DNA from: Desulfitobacterium sp050251735
GTDB lineage: Bacteria; Bacillota; Desulfitobacteriia; Desulfitobacteriales; Desulfitobacteriaceae
Direction: 5' to 3'
DNA length: 64,000 bases
NCBI GenBank assembly: GCA_050251735.1
Contig: JBFWMF010000020.1
Location: 1-64,000 of the forward strand
The position numbers and the translations under genes are program-made. The notes beneath the pieces are model-generated. The model saw nothing but the letters and a program-made list of their open reading frames with translations. It did not search any database and had not been told where the DNA came from. Within the stretch, counting starts at the first letter, position 1. Every line of letters begins with the position of its first letter. Shown one piece after another: positions 24,742-32,551 of this stretch.

Positions 24742-25147
24742 GTTGAACTCTCAGCATTCTCATAAGATTACCCAAGGATTTTGCTTTACAGCAGAGAACG
24801 GCTTCAAAGCGAACAGCTACCCGTTCTTCGCGAAAAGCACGCAGCGGAGTCGGGTTGGAAACAGGACGTTTCCAACCCGCTAGAGAGCCAAACAAGTGCG
24901 AAAAGCTCGCCCGCTTTTCGGGATGGCGATTTAGACGGGACGAAAGCCTGATGAGGCTTTCGCCCAAGCCACGACGCCACAGACGGAAACTTAGCGGCGC
25001 AGGTACCGACGGAGCGAAGTGCTCGAGCGTTAGAACGGGTGCGCGCAGCTTTCAGAGTGAACGCGTAAAGCAAAAGCCTGGAGACCAACTGACTTTTAAG
25101 GAATACCATGCTATAGTTCCGAGAACCCAACAAGGGAGGAATGCCAA
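24742..25147 (+). repeat. GC-rich, highly structured spacer between trmFO and xerC
   Basis: About 400 bases without a convincing gene. At least four hairpins lie in series: AGAACGG (24795-24801) with CCGTTCT (24821-24827); a perfect 12-bp stem 24851-24862 with 24868-24879; CGAAAAGC (24899-24906) with GCTTTTCG (24913-24920); and CGAAAGCCT (24941-24949) with AGGCTTTCG (24954-24962), flanked by GGG/CCC. The GCGAAAAGC motif occurs twice (24830 and 24898). GC content is visibly higher than in the neighbours. Open frames of about 110 codons exist on both strands, but they have no ribosome site and mirror the stems. It may be a mobile structured repeat or a large non-coding RNA. AGGGAGGA at its right end is the xerC ribosome site. 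Confidence 0.5.
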
Positions 25148-26044
25148 GTGCAAGCCGACCACGCCCTCAGCCTTTTCGACGGCCAACTAAAAGCCCAAAA
25201 TCGCTCTGAACACACTCTCATCGCCTACCACAACGACCTCGTTCAATTTTTTGATTTCGCTGCCCTTGAGTTAAGCGTAGAACCAGAACAACTCACTGTG
25301 GATCAAGTGGACATTTATATCGTCCGTAGCTTTCTCGGCCAAATGACAGACCGAGGCCTAGAAAGAAAAAGTATGGCTCGTAAACTTTCTGCCCTCAGAG
25401 CTTTTTTTAAATTCCTTTGCAGGGAAGGTATCCTGCAGAAGAATCCAGTCCAAAGGATTGCCACACCCAAATTAGGTAGAAAACTCCCGCACTTTCTTTC
25501 TATAGAAGAGTTAAATCGCCTTACCCAAGCACCCGATTGCACAACACTACTTGGGGCACGGGATCAAGTGATCCTAGAGCTTCTCTATGGATCCGGCTTA
25601 AGGGTCAGCGAGCTAGCCGAACTTAATCGCCAAGATATTGAAGCAGAGAGTTTCCTTCTACGGGTGCGGGGAAAAGGCAACAAAGAGAGAATTATTCCAC
25701 TAACACGCTATGCTATAGAGGCCATCCGGAATTACTTGGGGATGAGGGAAGATAGCCAGGAGGCACTGCTCCTCAATTACCAAGGCACACGGCTTTCTGT
25801 TCGCTCCATTCGCCGCATACTTGATCACTTGGCTTTAGAGTCCGGATTGTCTCAGCATCTGCATCCTCATATGCTACGCCATTCCTTTGCCACCCACTTG
25901 CTCGACGGCGGTGCAGATTTGCGCAGTGTTCAAGAACTACTAGGTCATGCTAAGCTATCCTCTACCCAGATTTATACCCATTTAACCAAGGAGCGATTGC
26001 GGGAAGTATATGAGCAAAGTCACCCCCGAGCCAAGAAAATATAA
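25148..26044 (+). CDS. xerC: Tyrosine recombinase XerC
   Basis: Site-specific recombinase that resolves chromosome dimers at dif together with a partner. It has 298 residues. The N-terminal SAM-like domain (LSLFDGQLKAQNRSEHTLIAYHNDLVQFF to MARKLSALRAFFKFLCREGIL) precedes the catalytic domain with the R-H-R-H-Y set: R in YGSGLRVSELAEL, HPHMLRHSFATHLL, LLGHAKLSSTQIY, with the nucleophile Tyr in IYTHLT. GTG 25148 is seven bases after AGGGAGGA; an ATG at 25141 is out of frame. The first ~200 bases use C-ending codons, like the end of trmFO across the structured spacer. Confidence 0.95.
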   Translation: MQADHALSLFDGQLKAQNRSEHTLIAYHNDLVQFFDFAALELSVEPEQLTVDQVDIYIVRSFLGQMTDRGLERKSMARKLSALRAFFKFLCREGILQKNPVQRIATPKLGRKLPHFLSIEELNRLTQAPDCTTLLGARDQVILELLYGSGLRVSELAELNRQDIEAESFLLRVRGKGNKERIIPLTRYAIEAIRNYLGMREDSQEALLLNYQGTRLSVRSIRRILDHLALESGLSQHLHPHMLRHSFATHLLDGGADLRSVQELLGHAKLSSTQIYTHLTKERLREVYEQSHPRAKKI

Positions 26045-26075
26045 ACATCTTATTAAATTTTCTCAATAAGACAAC

Positions 26076-26089
26076 AATTGTAGACAATT
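26076..26089. promoter_or_regulatory. Dyad upstream of the hslV promoter
   Basis: AATTGT (26076-26081), AG, ACAATT (26084-26089) is an exact inverted repeat ending four bases before the -35 box. It resembles an operator. It fits the CodY consensus only partly, so autoregulation of this codY operon is a guess. Confidence 0.4.
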
Positions 26090-26092
26090 CTA

Positions 26093-26121
26093 TTGACACT
26101 AAAGTAATTATTCTGTAAACT
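26093..26121 (+). promoter_or_regulatory. Promoter of hslV-hslU-codY
   Basis: TTGACA (26093-26098), a 17-base spacer and TAAACT (26116-26121) form a near-consensus sigma-A promoter about 20 bases before the hslV start. Confidence 0.75.
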
Positions 26122-26143
26122 GCCGATATAAGGAGGTTTTCCG

Positions 26144-26674
26144 ATGTTCCATGCAACCACTATAGTTGCCATAAAAAAGGGCGAGCAAGTAGCAATGGCT
26201 GGAGATGGCCAAGTTACCATGGGTCAAGCAACCATCATGAAGCATAGCGCAAGGAAAGTTCGCCGGTTGTTCCACGGTAAAGTCCTTGCAGGGTTTGCTG
26301 GTTCTGTTGCGGATGCTTTTACTCTCTTTGAAAAGTTTGAACACAAGCTTGAGGAATATCAAGGAAACCTGCAAAGGGCAGCCGTAGAGCTTGCCAAGGA
26401 TTGGCGGATGGATAGGGCGCTTCGCAATCTCGAAGCCCTGCTCATTGTAGCTGATCAACAAAGTATGCTTTTGATTTCTGGTTCAGGTGAGGTTATCGAA
26501 CCGGATGATGGAATAGCAGCGATAGGCTCCGGTGGAAATTACGCATTAGCAGCAGCAAGGGCCTTGGCTAAGAACACAGATCTTCAACCGGGTCAACTTG
26601 TCCGCGAAGCTATGGCGGTCGCTTCTTCTATTTGTGTTTTTACCAATGACCAAATTATCGTGGAAGAATTGTAA
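26144..26674 (+). CDS. hslV: ATP-dependent protease subunit HslV (ClpQ)
   Basis: Threonine peptidase that forms the chamber of the HslVU protease. It has 176 residues. The precursor starts MFHATTIVAIKKG; the mature enzyme probably begins at Thr5 or Thr6 after removal of a four- or five-residue propeptide. GDGQVTMGQ, ARKVRRLFHGKVLAGFAGSVADAFTLFE and GSGGNYALAAARAL are conserved. It sits 11 bases before hslU, its ATPase partner, and is followed by codY, as in Bacillus. ATG 26144 has AGGAGG upstream. The HslV propeptide differs among Firmicutes, and the exact N-terminal nucleophile is not certain here. Confidence 0.96.
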   Translation: MFHATTIVAIKKGEQVAMAGDGQVTMGQATIMKHSARKVRRLFHGKVLAGFAGSVADAFTLFEKFEHKLEEYQGNLQRAAVELAKDWRMDRALRNLEALLIVADQQSMLLISGSGEVIEPDDGIAAIGSGGNYALAAARALAKNTDLQPGQLVREAMAVASSICVFTNDQIIVEEL

Positions 26675-26685
26675 GGAGGATACCC

Positions 26686-28062
26686 ATGGAACAACTTACA
26701 CCACGGGAAATTGTCCGTGAATTGGATCGTTATATCGTTGGTCAGAATCAAGCGAAACGGGCTGTTGCCATCGCCCTGCGCAATCGGTACAGAAGGGTTT
26801 TGTTGCCGGAAGCCATGCAAGAGGAAGTTCTACCTAAGAATATTCTAATGATTGGTCCTACGGGTGTTGGTAAGACGGAGATTGCCAGGCGACTCGCCAA
26901 GTTAGTACGTGCCCCTTTCCTTAAAGTAGAAGCCACCAAGTTTACTGAAGTAGGCTATGTTGGAAGGGACGTTGAGTCCATCATTCGTGATTTAGTCGAA
27001 ATTGCTTTGCGAATGGTTAAAACAGAAAAGATGGGAGAAGTTGAGGTTCAAGCAGCAAAGTCTGCCGAGATACGCCTGGAACATTTGCTTGTTCCGGGGA
27101 AACGGTCGGAAACCAATACCTCAAATCCCTTTCAATTTTTATTTAATCAGAATCAAGAAAAAGAAGAGACAGTGACTCCTGAGATTGAGCGGGATCGAAG
27201 CTTTGTGAGAGAACGCTTGCGCCGTGGTGAACTAGAGGACCAGGTTATCGAGGTCGAGGTCGAAGACAATCAGCCTCTGTTTCCTGATTTTTCGGGCACG
27301 GGGATGGAGATGAACTCCAATCTGCAAGATATGATGGCTGGAATGCTCCCCAAAAAACGCCATAAACGAAAAGTCACGGTCAGAGAAGCTCGCCGCATCT
27401 TAACTACAGAAGAAGCGCAAAAGCTCATCGACCAAGATGAAGCTGTGCAAGAAGCTATTCGTCGTACGGAGCAAGAAGGAATGGTTTTCCTTGATGAAAT
27501 CGATAAAATTGCTGGAAGAGACGGAGCTTCAGGCCCGGATGTTTCCAGAGGCGGTGTACAAAGAGATATCCTACCGATCGTGGAGGGCTCGACCATTAAT
27601 ACTAAGTACGGCCCAGTTAAGACAGATCATATCCTCTTTATCGCCGCTGGTGCCTTTCATGTGGCAAAGCCCTCGGATCTTATTCCGGAGCTCCAAGGAC
27701 GGTTTCCTATTCGTGTAGAGCTAGAATCTTTGAGTGTCGAGGATTTCAAACGAATTCTCACCGAGCCTCAATCCTCACTCATCAAGCAATACAGTGCTCT
27801 ACTGGAAACAGAGGGAATAAAGGTCGAATTTACCGAGAATGCTATCGACGAATTGGCAAAAGTTGCTTACGAAGTAAACTCAAATACGGAGAACATCGGG
27901 GCGAGGAGACTTCATACCATTATGGAGCGAGTTCTTGAAGAATTATCCTTTGAGGCCTCAGAGCTCCCTGATGATTATACAGTCACGATTAATCGTGAAT
28001 ATATTCAGCATCGTTTAGGAGATATCGTAAGAAATCAAGATCTCTCGCGATATATCCTTTAA
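26686..28062 (+). CDS. hslU: HslU ATPase (ClpY)
   Basis: AAA+ unfoldase that feeds substrates to HslV in the cytoplasm. It has 458 residues: the N-terminus TPREIVRELDRYIVGQNQAKRAVAIALRNR, Walker A GPTGVGKTEIARRLAKL, then the pore region EVGYVGRDVES. The inserted I-domain (about residues 110-230) is acidic and variable. Walker B is MVFLDEIDKI. GRFPIRVELESL lies in the sensor region, and NIGARRLHTIMERVLEELSF is near the end. The C-terminus, LSRYIL, resembles the HslU tail that inserts into HslV. It is preceded by AAGGAGG, and its gene follows hslV directly. About 65 bases separate it from codY. Confidence 0.97.
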   Translation: MEQLTPREIVRELDRYIVGQNQAKRAVAIALRNRYRRVLLPEAMQEEVLPKNILMIGPTGVGKTEIARRLAKLVRAPFLKVEATKFTEVGYVGRDVESIIRDLVEIALRMVKTEKMGEVEVQAAKSAEIRLEHLLVPGKRSETNTSNPFQFLFNQNQEKEETVTPEIERDRSFVRERLRRGELEDQVIEVEVEDNQPLFPDFSGTGMEMNSNLQDMMAGMLPKKRHKRKVTVREARRILTTEEAQKLIDQDEAVQEAIRRTEQEGMVFLDEIDKIAGRDGASGPDVSRGGVQRDILPIVEGSTINTKYGPVKTDHILFIAAGAFHVAKPSDLIPELQGRFPIRVELESLSVEDFKRILTEPQSSLIKQYSALLETEGIKVEFTENAIDELAKVAYEVNSNTENIGARRLHTIMERVLEELSFEASELPDDYTVTINREYIQHRLGDIVRNQDLSRYIL

Positions 28063-28126
28063 AGCTAGAGAAAACGGAATTTAGAAAAAACAAAACAGAG
28101 TGTTCCAACATAAAGGAGGTTTTTTT

Positions 28127-28915
28127 GTGAAAAACTTATTAGAAAAAACTAGAGCGATTAGTAAACTTATCCAAAAGGCTGCTGGCCATGATGTGGATTT
28201 TGACGAAATGGCCAAAGTACTGAGCGAATCTATTCAGTCCAATTGCTATATTGTCGGTCGACGTGGTAAGATTCTTAGTTATCATTTTATGGAAGCCTTC
28301 GGCTGTGACACAATGCAAGAAATCGTCGTTCAGAGCGAGCGTTTCCCAGAAAGCTATAATGAAGGTTTGTTAAAGGTAACTGAAACACGCACCAACACAG
28401 CTCAAGTTGCCAATGGTTGCGTATTTAATGATAAGGAACGCTGTCATTTCAACAATAAGATCACGACGATTGTGCCTATTCTCGGTGGCGGTGAGCGAGT
28501 TGGGACTTTAGTGCTAGCTAAGTTTGATCAAGATTTTGGCGAAGGGGATTTAATCCTTGCTGAATATGGCGCAACTGTTGTTGGGATGGAAATTCTTCGT
28601 AATAAAGCAGAACGTGCAGAAGAAGAAGCGCGGAAGAAAGCTGCTGTACAGATCGCCTTGGGGACTTTATCCTATTCCGAATTAGAAGCTGTTGAACATA
28701 TCTTTGCTGAACTAGGTGGTGGCGATGGCTTATTGGTTGCTAGCAAGATCGCTGATCGTGTGGGAATCACCCGTTCAGTGATAGTCAACGCTCTTCGTAA
28801 ATTTGAATCGGCTGGTGTTATCGAATCTAAATCCTTAGGAATGAAAGGTACCTATATTCGGGTCCTGAATGATCATCTCCTCGAGGAATTAGACAAGATT
28901 AGTCATAATAAGTAA
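28127..28915 (+). CDS. codY: GTP/branched-chain amino acid-sensing repressor CodY
   Basis: CodY binds DNA when GTP and branched-chain amino acids are plentiful and represses starvation genes. The 262 residues are close to the family length. A GAF ligand-binding domain runs from KNLLEKTRAISKLIQKAAG through LSESIQSNCYIVGRRGKILSY to FNNKITTIVPILGGGERVGTLVLAKF. The winged-helix domain is C-terminal (GLLVASKIADRVGITRSVIVNALRKFESAGVIESKSLG). The start is GTG 28127, seven bases after AAAGGAGG; an upstream TTG-started frame is not supported. It follows hslVU, as in Bacillus. The flagellar genes that often follow in Bacillus are absent; a small membrane protein gene comes next. Confidence 0.96.
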   Translation: MKNLLEKTRAISKLIQKAAGHDVDFDEMAKVLSESIQSNCYIVGRRGKILSYHFMEAFGCDTMQEIVVQSERFPESYNEGLLKVTETRTNTAQVANGCVFNDKERCHFNNKITTIVPILGGGERVGTLVLAKFDQDFGEGDLILAEYGATVVGMEILRNKAERAEEEARKKAAVQIALGTLSYSELEAVEHIFAELGGGDGLLVASKIADRVGITRSVIVNALRKFESAGVIESKSLGMKGTYIRVLNDHLLEELDKISHNK

Positions 28916-28947
28916 ATAAGTGCGGACGTAAGGGTGGAGTGATTGCT

Positions 28948-29391
28948 ATGGAAGATCAAGTATATTCCTACCAATTGAAACCTTTAGTGATTCCGGGTGT
29001 GCTCTATCTCGCGTTGGCTCCGATTCTATTTGCTGTGTTATATTATGGTCTCAAGATATCCGCTTTGGAGACTGATATCCTGCGCTGGGTCTATATTATT
29101 ACTGCCGTAGGGATTGTCGCGATATGGATCTATGGTCGGAGCAAGAAATTTCACGTCGCTGGTAGTCAGTTAGTTTTTAGCTCGCTGAGAGGAGAGCGCC
29201 GTCTCTCTTCAACAGAGATTCGAAGAATTGCGCTTTTTACGAACAAACTAGGGAAGGAAATTGTCCAGATCAAAACTAAGAACCAGGATTATTATCTAAC
29301 CGACCTCTACTTTCCCTTTCCGGAGTTAATGATGGATTTGGAACAGTATATTAGAGAGAACGAAATCCGGACAAACTTCTCCTTATCGTAA
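28948..29391 (+). CDS. Small membrane protein with PH-like cytoplasmic tail
   Basis: I do not recognise the family. The product has about 147 residues and two transmembrane segments (about residues 13-35, LVIPGVLYLALAPILFAVLYYG, and 43-62, VYIITAVGIVAIWIY). The remaining ~85 residues are soluble: KKFHVAGSQLVFSSLRGERRLSSTEIRRIALFTNKLGKEIVQIKTKNQDYYL. This pattern resembles bacterial PH-like domains (YdbS/YvdB-type). It should sit in the membrane with the tail in the cytoplasm. ATG 28948 lies eight bases after GGAG; GTG 28939 is the alternative. It lies between codY and rpsB, where Bacillus has flagellar genes, and may be read from the codY operon. Confidence 0.7.
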   Translation: MEDQVYSYQLKPLVIPGVLYLALAPILFAVLYYGLKISALETDILRWVYIITAVGIVAIWIYGRSKKFHVAGSQLVFSSLRGERRLSSTEIRRIALFTNKLGKEIVQIKTKNQDYYLTDLYFPFPELMMDLEQYIRENEIRTNFSLS

Positions 29392-29399
29392 GCTTTTTG

Positions 29400-29428
29400 T
29401 TGCAATGAAGTTCTGATTGTGATATTCT
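29400..29428 (+). promoter_or_regulatory. Promoter of rpsB
   Basis: TTGCAA (29400-29405), a 17-base spacer and TATTCT (29423-29428) fit a sigma-A promoter, giving an rpsB leader of about 110 bases. Confidence 0.6.
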
Positions 29429-29453
29429 ATTCGCAGTGTGAAATTATAACACA

Positions 29454-29513
29454 CGCAGAGGGATTGAGGCTTATGTTCCCGAGAGATCGGGTAAGCGGAG
29501 AGATGAACCTGCG
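29454..29513 (+). promoter_or_regulatory. Structured rpsB leader
   Basis: An outer stem CGCAG (29454-29458) with CTGCG (29509-29513) encloses CCCGA (29478-29482) with TCGGG (29487-29491), closed by a GAGA tetraloop. Ribosomal protein genes often carry such autoregulatory leaders, so an S2-binding site is possible. The match to a named family is not established. Confidence 0.4.
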
Positions 29514-29545
29514 GAGGAAAAAAACAAGAAAGGAGGTGCAACACA

Positions 29546-30283
29546 ATGGCTGTAATTTCTATGAAGCAATTACTAGAAGCCGGTGTTCACTTCGGTCATC
29601 AAACTCGTCGTTGGAATCCTAAAATGGCTCGTTACATTTTTACGGAGCGTAATGGTATTTATATCATTGACCTGCAAAAAACCGTAAGAAAGGTAGAGGA
29701 AGCCTACAATTACGTTCGGAACTTGGCTGCTGATGGTGGCACGATTCTGTTCGTAGGCACCAAGAAGCAAGCTCAAGAATCAGTGAAGGAAGAAGCTGAA
29801 CGTTGTGGCATGTATTATGTCAATGAGCGTTGGCTCGGCGGCATGATGACCAACTTCCAAACCATTCAGAAGCGCGTTAGTCGTCTTCGTGAATTGGAGA
29901 AGATGGAAGCTGAAGGGGTTTTTGATGTTCTTCCCAAGAAAGAAGTTGCTGCTCTTCGTCATGAGATGGAGAAGCTTGAGCGTTTCTTAGGCGGAATCAA
30001 GAACATGAAGAAGCTTCCTGATGCCTTATTTATTGTGGATCCTCGCAAAGAGCGGATTGCAGTAGCAGAAGCTCATCGCCTGAATATTCCCATCGTGGGT
30101 ATTGTCGATACGAACTGCGATCCTGACGAAATCGACGTAGTCATTCCTGCGAATGATGACGCCATTCGTGCAGTGAAGCTTTTAACCGGTCGCATGGCTG
30201 ATGCAATCATTGAGGGACAACAAGGAAGCATGGATGAAGCGGCAGAAGCTGAAGCGACTGCTGAGGAAGTCGTTGCTGAATAA
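29546..30283 (+). CDS. rpsB: Small ribosomal subunit protein S2 (uS2)
   Basis: S2 is a late-assembling 30S subunit protein needed for mRNA binding near the ribosome's exit. It has 245 residues. Conserved blocks are MKQLLEAGVHFGHQTRRWNPKM, YIFTERNGIYIIDLQKTV, GTILFVGTKKQAQESV, RWLGGMMTNFQTI, LPDALFIVDPRKE and IPIVGIVDTNCDPDEIDVVIPANDDA. The C-terminus is an acidic, Ala-rich tail (EAEATAEEVVAE). ATG 29546 has an ideal AAGGAGGTG ribosome site. It is followed by a terminator and tsf, the standard order. Confidence 0.98.
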   Translation: MAVISMKQLLEAGVHFGHQTRRWNPKMARYIFTERNGIYIIDLQKTVRKVEEAYNYVRNLAADGGTILFVGTKKQAQESVKEEAERCGMYYVNERWLGGMMTNFQTIQKRVSRLRELEKMEAEGVFDVLPKKEVAALRHEMEKLERFLGGIKNMKKLPDALFIVDPRKERIAVAEAHRLNIPIVGIVDTNCDPDEIDVVIPANDDAIRAVKLLTGRMADAIIEGQQGSMDEAAEAEATAEEVVAE

Positions 30284-30317
30284 TTATCCCCCATACGGGC
30301 AAAGGTAGATTAGTAGA

Positions 30318-30374
30318 GGGGCAGGGTGAAGAAGGGGTGGTTAAAGCTTCCCGGATGCTCATCCTGCTCCTTTT
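30318..30374 (+). terminator. Partial terminator or attenuator between rpsB and tsf
   Basis: GGGGCAGGGTGA (30318-30329) pairs with TCATCCTGCTCC (30359-30370) with two G-U pairs, followed by TTTTG. It may reduce transcription into tsf or end the rpsB message. Confidence 0.65.
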
Positions 30375-30443
30375 GTATGATGCTTAATAGGGAGAATTCT
30401 ATTTCACAGAGGAATACATATATTTGTTTGGAGGGTTATATTC

Positions 30444-31097
30444 ATGGCAGAGATCAGTGCAGCTCAAGTAAAGGAGCTCCGTGAACGGACCGGAGCCGGA
30501 ATGATGGATTGTAAGAAGGCGCTTAATGAAGTCGGCGGTGACATGGACAAGGCGATTGATTACCTTCGTGAAAAAGGTCTCGCCGCTGCAGCGAAAAAAG
30601 AAGGTCGTATCGCAGCTGAAGGTGTTGTTGAAGCCTATATTCATGGTGGCGGAAGAATTGGTGTCTTGCTTGAAGTCAACTGTGAAACAGACTTTGTCGC
30701 TAATACCGATGATTTTAAACAGTTTACCAGAGATATTGCTTTGCATATTGCCGCAGCAAAACCTCTTTACCTTACTAAAGAAGAGGTACCTGCCGATGTT
30801 TTAGAGCATGAAAAAAATATTCTCAAGGCCCAAGCTTTGAATGAAGGCAAGCCAGAGAAGATTGTAGAAAAAATGGTTGAAGGAAGAATCTCCAAATACT
30901 ACAAAGAAGTATGTTTATTGGAGCAAGAATTTGTCAAAGATCCAGATAAGACCATTAATGATCTTGTTCTTGAGAAAACTTCTAAAATTGGCGAGCGTAT
31001 TGTCATTCGCCGCTTTACCCGTTATGAAATGGGCGAAGGCATCGAAAAGCGTCAAGAGGATTTTGCAGCAGAAGTTATGAAAGAAATGAACCGCTAA
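30444..31097 (+). CDS. tsf: Elongation factor Ts
   Basis: EF-Ts is the nucleotide-exchange factor for EF-Tu. It has 217 residues. It opens with the UBA-like domain SAAQVKELRERTGAGMMDCKKALNE and continues with the conserved AIDYLREKG and EGVVEAYIHGGGRIGVLLEVNCETDFVA blocks. The single C-terminal core (FVKDPDKTINDLVLE, RFTRYEMGEGIEK) is the shorter form seen in many Firmicutes, without the duplicated subdomain of E. coli. ATG 30444 has GGAGGG. It is followed by its own terminator. Confidence 0.97.
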   Translation: MAEISAAQVKELRERTGAGMMDCKKALNEVGGDMDKAIDYLREKGLAAAAKKEGRIAAEGVVEAYIHGGGRIGVLLEVNCETDFVANTDDFKQFTRDIALHIAAAKPLYLTKEEVPADVLEHEKNILKAQALNEGKPEKIVEKMVEGRISKYYKEVCLLEQEFVKDPDKTINDLVLEKTSKIGERIVIRRFTRYEMGEGIEKRQEDFAAEVMKEMNR

Positions 31098-31105
31098 GGT
31101 AAGCA

Positions 31106-31135
31106 AAAAGAGGACACTTTGGTGTTCTCTTTTTA
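31106..31135 (+). terminator. Terminator after tsf
   Basis: AAAAAGAGGACAC pairs with GTGTTCTCTTTTT across a TTTG loop. A clear intrinsic terminator closing rpsB-tsf. Confidence 0.85.
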
Positions 31136-31192
31136 GGATAACGAAGAGGATTATTTTTTATCATGTAGAAATATATAGTTGGAGGTTCATCA

Positions 31193-31915
31193 ATGGAAAC
31201 ACCACGATATCGCCGGGTTATCTTGAAACTTAGTGGGGAAGCGCTGGCTGGAAATCAAGGCTATGGAATCTCCCACGACATGCTTGTTAACGTTGCAGAA
31301 CAAGTTGCTGAAATTCAAAAGCTTGGGATTGAAGTGGCTTTAGTAGTCGGTGGTGGAAATATTTGGAGGGGAATAGCAGGAAGCAAGCAAGGTATGGATC
31401 GAGCAAATGCCGATTACATGGGGATGCTCGCCACAGTTATGAATGCTTTAGCCTTGCAAGATTCCTTGGAAAAGACCGGTGTTGCTACACGGGTTCTATC
31501 GGCGATTGAGATGAGACAAGTTGCTGAACCCTACATTCGCAGACGCGCAATCCGTCACCTGGAAAAGGGTCGCATTGTCATTTTTGCGGCAGGTACCGGT
31601 AATCCATATTTTTCAACAGATACCACTGCAGCCTTACGTGCAGCTGAGATCGAAGCCGAAGCGATACTTATGGCCAAACGTGTGGATGGAGTATATGATT
31701 GTGATCCAGTGAAGAACCCGGATGCCAAAAAATACGATAAGCTCACGTTCTTAGATGTTCTTAATCAAGGCTTGGGAGTGATGGATTCTACAGCAGCTTC
31801 GTTGTGTATGGATAATAACATTCCCCTTATTGTATTTGACTTAAATAAACGGGGTAATATTTTAAAAGCTATCATGGGTGAATCCGTTGGGACATATGTA
31901 GGGAGGGACAAATAA
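31193..31915 (+). CDS. pyrH: UMP kinase
   Basis: PyrH phosphorylates UMP to UDP with ATP in the cytoplasm. The 240-residue protein is of the amino-acid-kinase fold. It has RRVILKLSGEALAG, EVALVVGGGNIWRG, DYMGMLATVMNALALQDSLE, and IFAAGTGNPYFSTDTTAALRA; the acidic DGVYDCDPVKNPDA follows. Bacterial UMP kinases are usually hexameric and regulated by GTP and UTP. ATG 31193 follows TTGGAGG. Its stop overlaps the frr start by one base (TAATG), which indicates translational coupling. Confidence 0.97.
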   Translation: METPRYRRVILKLSGEALAGNQGYGISHDMLVNVAEQVAEIQKLGIEVALVVGGGNIWRGIAGSKQGMDRANADYMGMLATVMNALALQDSLEKTGVATRVLSAIEMRQVAEPYIRRRAIRHLEKGRIVIFAAGTGNPYFSTDTTAALRAAEIEAEAILMAKRVDGVYDCDPVKNPDAKKYDKLTFLDVLNQGLGVMDSTAASLCMDNNIPLIVFDLNKRGNILKAIMGESVGTYVGRDK

Positions 31916-32472
31916 TGATTTCTGACGTTTTAAAGGAAGCCGAGGATCGGATGGTAAAAGCCGGTGAGGCGCTTAAGCGAGAATATGCTACCATACGTGC
32001 AGGGCGAGCTAATCCGAATATGTTAGACAAAATCACTGTAGAGTACTATGGTACTCAGACTCCCGTAAATCAACTAGCCAATATTTCTGTACCGGAACCT
32101 CGTATTTTGGCCATTCAACCCTGGGATAAGACCAGCCTTCCCATGATTGAGAAAGCCATCCTAAAATCTGATCTAGGTTTAAACCCATCCAGCGATGGAA
32201 CAGTCATTCGTTTAATCATTCCCCAATTAACCGCTGAGCGCAGAACGGAAATTGTTAAAACCGTTAAGAAGAAAGCCGAAGAAGCTCGAGTTGCCGTGCG
32301 TAATATTCGTCGTGATTGCAATGACAGTCTGAAAAAAGTCGAGAAGGACCACGCAGCTTCTGAAGATGAGGTTAAAAGGGCTCAAGATGACGTTCAAAAA
32401 ATGACGGACAAACACATCAAAGAAATTGATCGTATCATGGACACCAAGGAAAAGGAAATCATGGAAGTTTAA
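31915..32472 (+). CDS. frr: Ribosome recycling factor
   Basis: RRF splits post-termination ribosomes with EF-G. Its 185 residues match the family length. Key blocks are LKREYATIRAGRANPNMLDKITVEYYGTQTPVNQLANISVPEPR, the hinge region, and LTAERRTEIVKTVKKKAEEARVAVRNIRRD, with the long helical ends that make the tRNA-like L shape. It overlaps the pyrH stop by one base and is followed by a terminator. Confidence 0.97.
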   Translation: MISDVLKEAEDRMVKAGEALKREYATIRAGRANPNMLDKITVEYYGTQTPVNQLANISVPEPRILAIQPWDKTSLPMIEKAILKSDLGLNPSSDGTVIRLIIPQLTAERRTEIVKTVKKKAEEARVAVRNIRRDCNDSLKKVEKDHAASEDEVKRAQDDVQKMTDKHIKEIDRIMDTKEKEIMEV

Positions 32473-32488
32473 CTTCAGAAGATGTTTT

Positions 32489-32516
32489 GACCCCCTTGAA
32501 ACTGAAGGGGGTCTTT
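32489..32516 (+). terminator. Terminator after frr
   Basis: GACCCCCTT (32489-32497) pairs perfectly with AAGGGGGTC (32505-32513), followed by TTT. The T-tract is short, so some read-through into uppS is likely. Confidence 0.75.
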
Positions 32517-32551
32517 AGCCTCTTTACAGGCTGCCCGTTGGAGGTGTGATA

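Noticed and set aside
24804..25190. Open frames of about 110 codons on both strands in the trmFO-xerC spacer
   Set aside because: No ribosome sites, both strands open together in a GC-rich region with few stops, and composition set by hairpins.
26060..26090. A firm CodY box before hslV
   Set aside because: The dyad matches the 15-base consensus at only about ten positions, so only a weak candidate was kept.
29419..29622. A 67-codon frame overlapping the rpsB start
   Set aside because: It lies across the structured leader and the rpsB ribosome site and has no site of its own.
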